Shown: positions 53,694 through 63,099, numbered from the stretch's first letter. The stretch is DNA of 64,000 bases from Carnobacterium_B sp045617425 (GCF_045617425.1 NZ_JAZLIO010000009.1:124001-188000); one strand, 5' to 3'. Notes: generated from the sequence alone by a model not told the origin. Program-made: numbers and translations.

Positions 53694-53802
53694 ATACCAA
53701 AACAACAAACCAACTTTTTCATATTTTCTTTTTTACTCCTCCAAAGTAAAAAGAAACCTTACCCTTTCCACATTAGCGTTCCCCGCTAATGTGGTTTTTT
53801 TT
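53694..53802 (+). ncRNA. Candidate small RNA with a CCUCC-loop hairpin
   Basis: A plus-strand transcript of about 109 nt is proposed between two minus-strand genes. It would have an unstructured CA-rich start, then a hairpin (53730-53752) with TTTTTACT paired to AGTAAAAA and the loop CCTCCAA, then a perfect terminator. The loop is complementary to the Shine-Dalgarno sequence GGAGG, as seen in the C-rich loops of regulatory small RNAs of Listeria and Staphylococcus. No reading frame with a ribosome site occurs in it. Structure and terminator are seen; the start point and function are inferred. Confidence 0.5.
53768..53802 (+). terminator. Plus-strand terminator without a plus-strand gene
   Basis: CCACATTAGCG (53768-53778) pairs perfectly with CGCTAATGTGG (53784-53794), 5-nt loop, then eight T. 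There is no T-run on the minus strand, so it works only rightward, yet no rightward gene lies upstream. Confidence 0.88.
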
Positions 53803-53810
53803 GCACCATA

Positions 53811-53839
53811 AAAAGCTGAGACGAGACCGTCCCAGCTTT
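53811..53839 (-). terminator. Rho-independent terminator of the MBL-fold gene
   Basis: AAAGCTG and GACG pair with CGTC and CAGCTTT around AGAC with a bulge on each side; five T follow on the minus strand. It lies 8 bases past the stop codon. Confidence 0.85.
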
Positions 53840-53846
53840 CACAAAA

Positions 53847-54470
53847 TTAATCTTCTTTAAAAAAAGGATTCGTTCTTTTTTCATAGCCAATTGTTGTTTC
53901 CTCACCGTGTCCTGGGTAAACACGCATATCATCTGATAAACAAAACAACTGCTCTTGAATACCTTTTAATAAGGCTTCAGAATCACTGCCAGTCAAATCA
54001 GTTCTACCAATACTCCCTTTGAATAATGCATCACCAGAAACTACAAAGTCAGAAAAAATAAAACTGAGCCCACCCGGTGAATGACCTGGAGTTGGAACAA
54101 CTTTAAATTGAAAACCTTCAATATCATATGTTTTCATTAATTCAAATTCATTTTCAGCAGGTTCTGCTGTAATGGGATGTCCTGAGTGAATCGAAAGATT
54201 TAATATTGGATTGCCAAGCCATCCCTGCTCCAAATCACTAACATAAACAGAAATAGCATAAGTTTTTCTAACTTCTTCCAAAGCACCGATATGATCATAA
54301 TGGGTATGTGTCAATAAAATAGCAACAGGTGCCACTTTTAGTTCATCTAAAACTTTTTTTATCTTTACAAATTCATCTCCAGGATCAACAATCAATGCCT
54401 TTCCTTCTTGATAGATAATATAACAATTTTCTCCAATCATTCCAGTAACAATTTTTTTAATGTGTGCCAT
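53847..54470 (-). CDS. MBL-fold hydrolase (glyoxalase II-like, YqgX type)
   Basis: Metallo-beta-lactamase-fold hydrolase of 207 residues. Metal ligands are visible in LLTHTHYDHIGALE (HxHxDH, near residue 55), TPGHSPGGLSF (third His, near 130), SGDALFKGSIGRTD (Asp, near 147) and YPGHGEETTIG (last His, near 185). It probably hydrolyses a thioester or similar small molecule; the substrate is unknown. An AAAGGAG site lies upstream of the ATG. It is transcribed alone. Confidence 0.92.
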   Translation of the reverse strand: MAHIKKIVTGMIGENCYIIYQEGKALIVDPGDEFVKIKKVLDELKVAPVAILLTHTHYDHIGALEEVRKTYAISVYVSDLEQGWLGNPILNLSIHSGHPITAEPAENEFELMKTYDIEGFQFKVVPTPGHSPGGLSFIFSDFVVSGDALFKGSIGRTDLTGSDSEALLKGIQEQLFCLSDDMRVYPGHGEETTIGYEKRTNPFFKED

Positions 54471-54554
54471 TATTTAAACTCCTTTTCTTCCTAACGTATA
54501 GGGCTAGTTTAGCAGAATTTATAAAAAAGAAACACAACGACGGTTTAAACTTGT

Positions 54555-56414
54555 TTATTGTGAAACTTGTTGAACAAATTGACTGTTGTATAAATCAGCA
54601 TAAAATCCGTTTTTGGCCATCAATTCATCATGTGTGCCCGTTTCAATAACATCGCCATGGTTCATTACAATAATATTATCGGCATCACGAATAGTAGAAA
54701 GTCGATGAGCCACTACAAAGCTAGTTCTATTTTTTAGTAGTTTCCTCATTGCTTTTTGAATCAACACTTCTGTTCTTGTATCCACACTAGAAGTGGCTTC
54801 ATCTAAAATTAGAATTTCTGGATCCACTAAAAAAGCACGCGCAATAGTTATCAATTGCCTTTGACCTGACGAGATATTACTGGCTTCTTCATTCAGCAAA
54901 GTTTCGTATCCATGAGGCAGTTTACGTACAAAATCATCTACATGAGCCGCTTTTGCAGCATTATAAACCCGTTCATCATCTTGACCGTATAATGCACTTC
55001 CATAACGAATATTGTCAATAATAGAACCATTAAACAACCAAGTGTCTTGTAGAACCATAGCAAAACGTGACCGCACTTCTTCTCTGGAGAGATCTCTAAT
55101 ATCCACACCATCAAGCTTAATGCTTCCGCCGCTCACATCGTAAAAGCGTTCCAACAAGTTAATCAAAGTCGATTTTCCTGCACCAGTTGGTCCTACAATA
55201 GCAACCATTTGCCCTGCTTCCACGTTTAAATTAAAATCTTTCATTAATAAAGGTTCATCTTTTCCGCCATAACCAAATTGAACATGCTCAAATTGAACCT
55301 TGTAAGTGGAGTTCTCTACAGGTGGAATAGAAGAAGACTCATTGGTCATTTCTTCTTCATCTAGCACCTCAAAAACACGCTCCGCTGAAGCCACTGTTGC
55401 TTGAATCATATTGATAAGATTTGCCATTTCGCGAATAGGCTGGTTCAATTGATTTGAATATTGCAACATCGCTTGTACATTTCCTAACGTTACTGTTCCA
55501 TTTGCAACAAAGATACCACCAACTACAGCAACAGCCAAATACCCTAAATTGCGAATAAAGGCCATTAACGGCATGATCATTCCAGATAGAAACTGCGCTT
55601 TTCGCGAAGCTTGGTAGAGTTGATCATTTTTTTCTTCAAATTTTATCATTTCTGCTTCTTCTTGATTGTAAGTTTTTACTACAACATGCCCTGCATACGT
55701 TTCTTCCACTTGATTATTCAATATTCCCAAACTTCTTTGCTGCACTGCAAATAATTTTTGTGACCTTGGGGCGATCAAACTGATGGTAACCACGCTTATT
55801 GGAACAGTGATCAAAGTAACAAGTGTTAAGGTTCCACTGATAGTAAACATCATGTAGATCACTGCAAAAAAAGTAACTATACTGTTGACAAACTGAGTCA
55901 ATGTTTGCTGTAGAGTATTGGCAATTTGGTCCATATCGTTTACTGCACGAGACATTATGTCGCCATTTGAATGGGTATCATAATAATCCATCGGAACTCG
56001 GTTCATTTTATCTTTTAAATCTTTTCGTAAGTCGTAAACGGTTCTTTGAGCTACACGAGTCATTGTAAATTGTTGAAAGTAAGTAAAGATTGCAGAAAAA
56101 AGATAAAGTATTGCCACAGTTACCAAGATTGTAGCAATGGACTTAAAATCTATTGGCAAAACCTCAACTATTTCTCCAGCTTTTTGTGACTGCATCCCTT
56201 CCATCACACCTTTAAATATTTCAGTTGTCGCTTCACCTAAAATTTTTGGTGTTTGAGCCTGCAATACAATCGCTATAATAGCTAAAATGAATACACCTAT
56301 TAACGCAGCTAACCGTTTAGACATATAACCAAGCAGTCTTTTTATCGTCTTCCAAAAATTTTTTGGTTTATTTTCACGAAGAGGTTTAGTTTGAGCGGGA
56401 CTATTTCGACTCAT
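54555..56414 (-). CDS. Heterodimeric ABC multidrug-type exporter, canonical half
   Basis: Fused membrane and ATPase half-transporter of 619 residues. Six membrane helices lie at about residues 30-330 and the ATPase domain from about 370. Walker A is GPTGAGKST, the signature is ISSGQRQ (a departure from LSGGQ), and Walker B is ILILDEATSSVD with the catalytic Glu, then the switch His in VVAHRLST. With the partner gene it matches LmrCD/EfrAB/YfiBC-type exporters. It follows that gene with a one-base overlap (TAATG). The substrate cannot be read from the sequence. Confidence 0.93.
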   Translation of the reverse strand: MSRNSPAQTKPLRENKPKNFWKTIKRLLGYMSKRLAALIGVFILAIIAIVLQAQTPKILGEATTEIFKGVMEGMQSQKAGEIVEVLPIDFKSIATILVTVAILYLFSAIFTYFQQFTMTRVAQRTVYDLRKDLKDKMNRVPMDYYDTHSNGDIMSRAVNDMDQIANTLQQTLTQFVNSIVTFFAVIYMMFTISGTLTLVTLITVPISVVTISLIAPRSQKLFAVQQRSLGILNNQVEETYAGHVVVKTYNQEEAEMIKFEEKNDQLYQASRKAQFLSGMIMPLMAFIRNLGYLAVAVVGGIFVANGTVTLGNVQAMLQYSNQLNQPIREMANLINMIQATVASAERVFEVLDEEEMTNESSSIPPVENSTYKVQFEHVQFGYGGKDEPLLMKDFNLNVEAGQMVAIVGPTGAGKSTLINLLERFYDVSGGSIKLDGVDIRDLSREEVRSRFAMVLQDTWLFNGSIIDNIRYGSALYGQDDERVYNAAKAAHVDDFVRKLPHGYETLLNEEASNISSGQRQLITIARAFLVDPEILILDEATSSVDTRTEVLIQKAMRKLLKNRTSFVVAHRLSTIRDADNIIVMNHGDVIETGTHDELMAKNGFYADLYNSQFVQQVSQ

Positions 56415-58135
56415 TACATCTCCTCCTCTTTCATCTGAGATTTCATTATCTCTTGATAAGTCTCATTGGTATTTTTTAATTCTTCATGTGTTCCTTTAGC
56501 AACCATTTTTCCTTCTTCTAAAACAACGATGGTATCTGCTTGAATAACCGAACTGATTCTTTGGGCAATAATCAAAACTACTGAACTTCTGGTTTCTGGG
56601 ATTAAAGCTTTTCTCAATTTTACTTCTGTTTTAAAATCTAGGGCTGAAAAAGAATCGTCAAAAATCATGATATCTGCCTTAGAAACGATTGCTCTAGCAA
56701 TATTTAATCGTTGCCTTTGTCCACCTGAAAAATTCCCACCACCTTGTTCTACTAATGAATCTAAGTCTTTTGGCAGTTCAGAAACAAAATCAGCTGCTTG
56801 TGCAATTTCTAATGCATGCCACATTTCTTCATCTGTTGCATCTGGTTTTCCATATTGCAAATTTTCACGAATCGTTCCTGTGAATAGTAAAGCCTTTTGT
56901 GGAGCATATCCTGTAAAACTGCGCAATTCTGACTGCTTCATCTTGCGTATATCAACCCCATTAATGGTGATCCTTCCCGATTCAACATCATAAAAGCGTG
57001 TAAGTAAGTTTGCAATAGTTGTTTTACCAGAACCTGTTCCCCCAACAATTGCAACTACTTCACCTTTTCTGCCTTCAAAACTAATGTCTTCTAAAGCTAG
57101 TTTTTCTGCTCCCAGATAACGATAATTTACATCTTCGAAGGAAAGCGAACCGACATCTTGCTTTTGAATAGCAACTGGATGTTCAGGATCTTTAATGGTG
57201 CTTTCCATAGCTAAAACGTCATTGATACGCGCTGCAGAAACTTGTCCCCGTGGAATGAATACAAAAACCATTGATAACATCATAACGCTTATCAAAATTT
57301 GCATGGCATACGTCAGAAAAGTCACTAAATTTCCAACTTCCATATCTCCAACACTGACGTACTCTCCACCAAACCAAATAATGGCTATATTAGTTGCACT
57401 AACAATTAAAATCATAACAGGCATCATAAAGCTTATAATCGTTTGTGCCTTAATAGATGTCTCAGCAAAGTCTTTATTGGCTTCGTCAAAACGTTTCATT
57501 TCTGATTCATTTCGATTGAACGCACGAATAACACTAATCCCTGTAAGTCCTTCACGAAATACCAGATTTAAGCGATCTGTTTTCTTTTGCAATGATCTGA
57601 AATAAGGCACTGCAAAAGTTAAAATTACTGCTATAAAAATTGCTAATACTGGAATGACATAGATAAAGACTTGAGCCAATTTTGGTTCACGACTATAAGC
57701 CAATATCCCTGCTCCGAAAAGCATAATAGGTGCCATGATCATCATCCTCAGCATGATCATTGTAACCAATTGAATTTGTTCTACATCATTTGTCGTTCTA
57801 GTAATTAGCGAAGACGTTCCTATTTTATCGATTTCATCATTACTAAAATAAGAAACTTTTCGGTAAATTTCCTTTCGTAAGTTTCTTCCTAATTGTTGAG
57901 ATTGTTGCGCAGCCAAATAAACATTGGCAATTGCGGCAAGTATACTAACAAATGAAAACCCTAACATTTTTATACCGACTGAAATAATATAATTTACATC
58001 TCCCTTTGCTACTCCATTATCAATAATATCCGCTGTTAAGGTTGGAAGATACAAGTCTCCAACAACTTGAATGACCATAAAGATAACAGCCCAAAAAACA
58101 GCCCAGTAATTCAACTTTTTCAATAAATTAAACAT
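56414..58135 (-). CDS. Heterodimeric ABC multidrug-type exporter, degenerate half
   Basis: Half-transporter of 573 residues, six membrane helices (to about residue 300) and an ATPase domain. Walker A is GGTGSGKTT and the signature FSGGQRQRL is canonical, but Walker B reads IMIFDDSFSALD, with Asp in place of the catalytic Glu, and the switch His is Gln in IIAQRIS. This asymmetry is the rule in heterodimeric exporters: this half binds ATP at a non-hydrolysing site, and supplies the good signature to its partner. An AAGGAGG site precedes the ATG. It is first in the two-gene operon. Confidence 0.93.
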   Translation of the reverse strand: MFNLLKKLNYWAVFWAVIFMVIQVVGDLYLPTLTADIIDNGVAKGDVNYIISVGIKMLGFSFVSILAAIANVYLAAQQSQQLGRNLRKEIYRKVSYFSNDEIDKIGTSSLITRTTNDVEQIQLVTMIMLRMMIMAPIMLFGAGILAYSREPKLAQVFIYVIPVLAIFIAVILTFAVPYFRSLQKKTDRLNLVFREGLTGISVIRAFNRNESEMKRFDEANKDFAETSIKAQTIISFMMPVMILIVSATNIAIIWFGGEYVSVGDMEVGNLVTFLTYAMQILISVMMLSMVFVFIPRGQVSAARINDVLAMESTIKDPEHPVAIQKQDVGSLSFEDVNYRYLGAEKLALEDISFEGRKGEVVAIVGGTGSGKTTIANLLTRFYDVESGRITINGVDIRKMKQSELRSFTGYAPQKALLFTGTIRENLQYGKPDATDEEMWHALEIAQAADFVSELPKDLDSLVEQGGGNFSGGQRQRLNIARAIVSKADIMIFDDSFSALDFKTEVKLRKALIPETRSSVVLIIAQRISSVIQADTIVVLEEGKMVAKGTHEELKNTNETYQEIMKSQMKEEEM

Positions 58136-58403
58136 TTTTTCCTCCTTGAGCTCTGTTTTGATATTAAGCTATTCTATCGTCTAATAAGTGCAGCTAGTCT
58201 AGAGCTTACTCTTTATTTCTATCTGATTAGAAACACATCAAAATTATGTTTCCTATTATAGGTAACAACTTATTCTTTTTCAACTAACTATCCTTTCCTC
58301 ATAACCATTGACTCTTGTTGTTTGAAGTTAACTTTAGTAAACTACTAAAGAGACAAGTAAGAAAAGGCTCTCAAAAATAAAAACTGAAAGAAGGATTTTA
58401 TTT

Positions 58404-59027
58404 ATGACACATTTATTAGTTGTTCGTGCACACCCACTAGATAGCGAGCTTTCTCGTTCGATGCAAGTGACTGATGCTTTCGTAAAATCATATACTGAAA
58501 GTCATCCTGAAGATACAATAGAAGACATTAATTTATATGATTTAGCTGTTCCAGATATCGACCGTAATTTATTACAAGCTTGGTCAGAATTGGGTACTGG
58601 TACTGCTTTTGATGAATTATCTGAAGCTAAACAACAAAAAATCACTTTATTTAATGGATATACAGACGATTTTTTACAAGCAGATAAAATTGTTATCGCA
58701 AATCCTCTATGGAACCTAAATGTTCCCGCTCGTTTGAAAGCATGGGTCGATACGATTACGGTCGCTGGAAAAACCTTTAAATACAATGAAAAAGGCGAAG
58801 CAATTGGGCTTGCTGGAGATAAAAAAGTTTTACATATTCAAGCAAATGGTGGTGTTTACGGTGGAAAAGACCCTGCCAATCAATATTTAAAAACTATTTT
58901 AAATTATATCGGTGTTAGCGATTTTCAAGAATTATTTGTTGAAGGTATGGACTATTCGCCTGACAAAGCAGCAGATATTATAGCTGAAGGAATTGAAAAA
59001 GCAACTGCATTAGGTAAAACATTTTAG
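58404..59027 (+). CDS. FMN-dependent NADH:azo/quinone oxidoreductase
   Basis: Flavodoxin-fold enzyme of 207 residues of the AzoR family. The N-terminal FMN loop is VVRAHPLDSELSRSMQ, the second loop NPLWNLNVPARLKAWVDTI near residue 95, and AGKTFKYNEKGEAIGLAGDK then NGGVYGG near residue 150. It reduces azo dyes and quinones with NADH; in the cell it probably protects against quinone stress. It starts 11 bases after AAGAAGGA and stands alone, divergent from the ABC exporter with a 268-bp gap that must hold both promoters. Confidence 0.92.
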   Translation: MTHLLVVRAHPLDSELSRSMQVTDAFVKSYTESHPEDTIEDINLYDLAVPDIDRNLLQAWSELGTGTAFDELSEAKQQKITLFNGYTDDFLQADKIVIANPLWNLNVPARLKAWVDTITVAGKTFKYNEKGEAIGLAGDKKVLHIQANGGVYGGKDPANQYLKTILNYIGVSDFQELFVEGMDYSPDKAADIIAEGIEKATALGKTF

Positions 59028-59044
59028 CTAGTTGATTTAACTTC

Positions 59045-59096
59045 AAAAAAACAGACTGGAAAAATTAGCTGTAGCAGCTTTTTCCAGTCTGTTTTT
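59045..59096 (+). terminator. Rho-independent terminator, bidirectional
   Basis: AAAACAGACTGGAAAAA pairs with TTTTTCCAGTCTGTTTT, with an inner AGCTG/CAGCT, and T- and A-runs outside. It is shared with the convergent AI-2E family gene. Confidence 0.93.
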
Positions 59097-59121
59097 ATCT
59101 ATACTTATATTTTTATCACCA

Positions 59122-60330
59122 TTAGTCTTTTTTTGATTTCCTCTTTACCACTACAACTGGTAGTGGGGCCGGATTTTCATCATTGTCATATAAACCAGTG
59201 TAGTCTTTATACCATCTAAAGAAATGAACAACAATAACTTTTAAAACAGCATACCCAGGAATACCTAAAATTACACCAGGAACACCAAAAATTTTCCCAG
59301 CAGAAAGCAAGACGACGATGATCGTAAGGGGATGAACTTCTAAGTTATTCCCTAATATTTGCGGTTGGATCACTCTTCCTTCGATTGTTTGTTCAATTGC
59401 AAATACAATCAATACCTTAATCAACATACTTGGTGAGTCTACTAAAGCAATTACAATAGCGGGAACAGTTGCTAAAAATGAACCTAGGTAAGGGACCAAA
59501 TTTAAGAATCCAGCCAGTACGCCTAAGGTTATAGCATATTCCAATCCAATAATAGCAAATCCTATCCAAAACATTAACCCCACAAAAAAAGCTACCATTA
59601 ATTGACCACGTATATACTGACTAATTTGCATATTGATTTCGGATAACAATTGATACGTACTAACTCTCATTTTTGAAGGAATGATTTTCATCACGTGATA
59701 AGGGAGATTTTTTCCATCTTTCAGTAAATAAAACAAGATAAAAGGCATTGTGATAATTGCAATGACGATATTTGTCACTGCACCTACTACGCTTCCAATA
59801 CTGGCAAAAGTTGAATTTACAACCCCATCTGCTTGTTCAGAGACATTGGACATTATATTTGTATTGAAATCAGATAATCTTGTTTGAAATTCAGACAACA
59901 CATCACTTCTTAACCAACTATCTATTTGAGAAACAATATTATTCCAATAAATTGGCCAATTTTCAATGATACTAATGGTCTGTTCCTGAATAATTGGAAT
60001 CAATGTTGTAATTCCCCAAACAATTAAAGCTCCTATAACAATAAATATCCAAGTTATACCTAACAAACGAGGAATTTTTTTTCGTTCCATCCAATCTACC
60101 AAAGGGTTGACTAAATAATATAATACTCCTGCTAAAATAACCGGTAACCCAATAATACTCAAAAAATCTCTAATTGGTGAAAACACATACTCAACTTTTG
60201 GAAATACTAATAGATTTAAAAAAACCAAAAGGGAAATCAATAAAATTGAAACGACTTTATTATTTAAAAACCATTTCCAAAACCATGTTGCTTTCTCACT
60301 GGTTTTACTTTTTATTTTTTCTTCGCCCAT
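59122..60330 (-). CDS. AI-2E family (YtvI/YueF-type) membrane protein
   Basis: Polytopic membrane protein of 402 residues with about eight hydrophobic segments. A signature region is FGVPGVILGIPGYAVLKVIV near the C-terminus, and GLEYAITLGVLAGFLNLVPYLGSFLATVPA near residue 265 cut as FLNLVPYLGSFLATVPA. Family members were first linked to autoinducer-2 export (TqsA), and others to Na+/H+ exchange or osmotic stress, so the substrate is open. The ATG at 60330 has AGAGGTGA upstream; five earlier codons are rejected. The PTS IIA gene lies upstream by 37 bases on the same strand. Confidence 0.87.
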   Translation of the reverse strand: MGEEKIKSKTSEKATWFWKWFLNNKVVSILLISLLVFLNLLVFPKVEYVFSPIRDFLSIIGLPVILAGVLYYLVNPLVDWMERKKIPRLLGITWIFIVIGALIVWGITTLIPIIQEQTISIIENWPIYWNNIVSQIDSWLRSDVLSEFQTRLSDFNTNIMSNVSEQADGVVNSTFASIGSVVGAVTNIVIAIITMPFILFYLLKDGKNLPYHVMKIIPSKMRVSTYQLLSEINMQISQYIRGQLMVAFFVGLMFWIGFAIIGLEYAITLGVLAGFLNLVPYLGSFLATVPAIVIALVDSPSMLIKVLIVFAIEQTIEGRVIQPQILGNNLEVHPLTIIVVLLSAGKIFGVPGVILGIPGYAVLKVIVVHFFRWYKDYTGLYDNDENPAPLPVVVVKRKSKKD

Positions 60331-60367
60331 ATCTTCACCTCTCATCTGTTCCTATACACTTATAAAC

Positions 60368-60727
60368 CTAATTGTTGTAACTTATTTTAGTACCCACAGA
60401 TACTTCAGGCAATTCATGCGGCGATAAATAAATACCGCTTTCGATTCGATCATCCTTTGGAACTTCTGAAAACGAAAGGGTAATATGTCCAATCGTATTT
60501 AAATTTTCATTTGCTAAACTTCCAACTGTTTCAATGGTATATGTTTTTTCATCAAAAGAAATCGTATCCCCTGATTGTAATTTCACTGTTTCTTTATCTT
60601 TTTCAAAAGATTGAATAATGGCTACAGTACGAATCTCCTCAGTAGCTTGCTCTCCAAATAAAATTATCATTGGATCTTTTTTGCTAATAGCATTTTCTCC
60701 GATTGCAGTTATTGTTCCAATTAACAT
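60368..60727 (-). CDS. Orphan PTS glucitol/sorbitol IIA-like protein
   Basis: Cytoplasmic protein of 119 residues that resembles PTS IIA of the glucitol family (GutA/SrlB). It has LIGTITAIGENAI at the start, FGEQATEEIRTVAIIQ in the middle and the family segment VGSLANENLNTIGHITLSFS near residue 80. No IIB/IIC genes and no sorbitol dehydrogenase are near, and the gene is coupled to the AI-2E family gene. It may have a regulatory role or serve a distant permease; this is inferred. The ATG at 60727 has AAAGGA 9 bases upstream. Confidence 0.78.
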   Translation of the reverse strand: MLIGTITAIGENAISKKDPMIILFGEQATEEIRTVAIIQSFEKDKETVKLQSGDTISFDEKTYTIETVGSLANENLNTIGHITLSFSEVPKDDRIESGIYLSPHELPEVSVGTKISYNN

Positions 60728-60929
60728 ATTATCCATTCCTTTCTCATTTTCATATTCTTCTATTCCTATTTATTTTACCATATTCTTTCTTCTAAAGGTT
60801 ACTAAATGGTAACCTTCCCAATAAACAAAAGTAACTCATTCTTTTAAAAATACTTATAGTGATTGCTACCTGTTGGCGAGACTGGTATTATAAATTAAAC
60901 TAGACTATCCAAAAATGGAGGTGGATTTT

Positions 60930-63035
60930 ATGAATTCTACTACTAATGAGCAACACTTAAAAATAGAACAAACTGAAAAAATAATTAAAGAGCTTCGTCA
61001 TCCATCATTTAGTATTGCAAAACAAGATGATGACTTAATTATCACTGTCACTTTAACAAAAGATATTTCAACGGAATTCAAAGAATTTTTCATTTTACAT
61101 AGAGAAACCGGGAAAAAATATTCTTTTAAAGCAGATCATACTAATGGATTATACTCTTTCTCAGTTGATATACGCTCTTTTATTAAAAAATACGTTCCCA
61201 AGGATCCAAAAGAACATTTTGAATTTTATTATACTGTTCATTATTTAATAGACGGTCATAAAATCGAAAAAGATGAACCTTTATCTCTGAATCGTTTTGC
61301 TCATTATGAATCTTATGGGTTGACCGAAGTACAGGATAGCGGTCATCATCTTTATCCTTATTTTAGTCGTAAAACGCAAGGATTTTGTTTCACTATCAAT
61401 ATTCCAGTACGCAGTGTACGCTATGTCCAAGATTCAAAAATAGATACTGTTCAATTGAAAAAAAACACACTAGCATTAACAGGTACAATCGTAACAAAAG
61501 CGATTCCTATTAATCGTGTCGATACTGTGATGGTGGGAAGAAAATTCGGCCATCGCCAAATTATCCATTCGGATCATCAGCTTACGGATTCAACAGATGG
61601 AACACATCTCCATTATTATGATTATCAAATTAATATAGATTTAGAAGAATGTGCACGCGATTTTTTTATCAGCAATACAAATGACGAAGATTTTGATTTA
61701 TACTTCGAATTGTATTTAAATGGATTTTTTGATCCAACTATTATTCGTGTCTCTAATCCCAGTGATGCAAATGCTAAGAAAAATTACACTAGTTTTTCTT
61801 ATTCTTATGGAAAAAACACTAAGTTTTTAGCTCCTAATTTTACTGGACAATCAAATAACTTTATTCTTTCTGTTACAAATTTTGAAAACGAAACTGCCGA
61901 ATATATGAAAGAACTCCTCCCCTTTGCGCCTGTTCTACGGCCTTTTTATAGTAATCGGGGTATTTGGATCATCGGTGAAACTCCTATGGAAGCTAAAAAT
62001 AATGGTTGGGCTTTTTATCGTTATATGAGACAACAGCATCCAGAAAAAGAAGTTTATTATGTCATTGATAAAACTTCGCCTGATTACGCTAAAGCTGAAG
62101 CTTTAGGAGAAGATCACCTCTTAATTTATAAATCGAAAAAATACATTTGGACGTTATTAATGGCACAATTACTGGTGACAACTGAAGAACCTTATGCTAT
62201 CTTGCCAACACGTAATCCTTTATGGCTAGATGAATTGAGCGCTAAGAAAGTTGTTTTGCAGAAAAATGTCCTTGGATTGCAAGATAGTAAAGCTAGTTTA
62301 GAATACAATGCTAAGCGATTCAAAGCAGATTTATTTTTTGTCAGTTCAAAAACGGAGAAACGCCTTGCAATCGAAACTTTAAACTTCCCTGAAGATAAAG
62401 TTTCCATTACTGGTTTACCCCGTTTTGATGAGCTACTAGAAGATGAGTCTCTTTCACAAAATAAATGTCAGCTGCTTATTTTTCCGATGAATCACGATTC
62501 TGGTTTATACTACCAATCGGATGTCATTGAACATATGGCTTTATCCTTTATTTCACTATTAAAAAACCCTACATTTTCAGACTTTGTTCAACAGTACCAA
62601 CTAGAGGTTGTAACAGCTCTTCCTACTTCGATGCTTCATTATGTAGCAGCCTTTACTGACTGTAATTGTACTGTCTTGCTTCAAAGTCAAGAAGACGTCC
62701 AACGATTGATTAAAGAAAGCAGTCTTTTGATCACGGATGCGGATCCTATTGCTTTTGATTTTAGTTTCCTACTAAAACCTGTTTTATTTTATCAACCAGA
62801 TATTAAAACATTGGCTTCTGAAGTGCCATTTAATTCGACCCATACTTATTTAAATGAGCTGCCGGGTGAAATTACAACTTCTGAGGAAAGTTTGATTCAT
62901 TTGTTGGAACAAATCGGTATGAATCGATTTCAGGTTTCTCGTAAAAACCAACAAAAAGCAGATGCTCTGCTTTACTATCATGATACTCAATCAAACCAGC
63001 GAATCTATGAAACGATTGTAGATTTTCTTCATTAA
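60930..63035 (+). CDS. TagF/TagB-like protein without catalytic motifs
   Basis: Protein of 701 residues; the ATG at 60930 has GGAGGTGG upstream. About 340 N-terminal residues of unclear fold (beta-rich, two similar segments) precede a C-terminal part that resembles CDP-glycerol glycerophosphotransferases: IWIIGETPMEAKNNGWAFYR, then ALGEDHLLIYKSKKYIWTLLMAQ and the segment to TGLPRFDELLEDE. However the LQHG motif with the catalytic His reads LQKN (residues 443-446), TDYSS reads TDADP (602-606), and the APTWR region reads FPMNHD. So it looks like a pseudo-enzyme, possibly a partner of teichoic-acid polymerases. Single gene with its own terminator; no sign of frameshift. Confidence 0.75.
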   Translation: MNSTTNEQHLKIEQTEKIIKELRHPSFSIAKQDDDLIITVTLTKDISTEFKEFFILHRETGKKYSFKADHTNGLYSFSVDIRSFIKKYVPKDPKEHFEFYYTVHYLIDGHKIEKDEPLSLNRFAHYESYGLTEVQDSGHHLYPYFSRKTQGFCFTINIPVRSVRYVQDSKIDTVQLKKNTLALTGTIVTKAIPINRVDTVMVGRKFGHRQIIHSDHQLTDSTDGTHLHYYDYQINIDLEECARDFFISNTNDEDFDLYFELYLNGFFDPTIIRVSNPSDANAKKNYTSFSYSYGKNTKFLAPNFTGQSNNFILSVTNFENETAEYMKELLPFAPVLRPFYSNRGIWIIGETPMEAKNNGWAFYRYMRQQHPEKEVYYVIDKTSPDYAKAEALGEDHLLIYKSKKYIWTLLMAQLLVTTEEPYAILPTRNPLWLDELSAKKVVLQKNVLGLQDSKASLEYNAKRFKADLFFVSSKTEKRLAIETLNFPEDKVSITGLPRFDELLEDESLSQNKCQLLIFPMNHDSGLYYQSDVIEHMALSFISLLKNPTFSDFVQQYQLEVVTALPTSMLHYVAAFTDCNCTVLLQSQEDVQRLIKESSLLITDADPIAFDFSFLLKPVLFYQPDIKTLASEVPFNSTHTYLNELPGEITTSEESLIHLLEQIGMNRFQVSRKNQQKADALLYYHDTQSNQRIYETIVDFLH

Positions 63036-63047
63036 TGAAATGATTCC

Positions 63048-63099
63048 AATTAAAGCAAAAAGACACTTTTTTTCTAAAAAGTGTCTTTTTGCTTTAATT
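63048..63099 (+). terminator. Rho-independent terminator
   Basis: AATTAAAGCAAAAAGACAC pairs perfectly with its complement, extended by AAAAA/TTTTT into a stem of more than 20 pairs with a short loop. It lies 13 bases after the stop codon. Confidence 0.93.
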
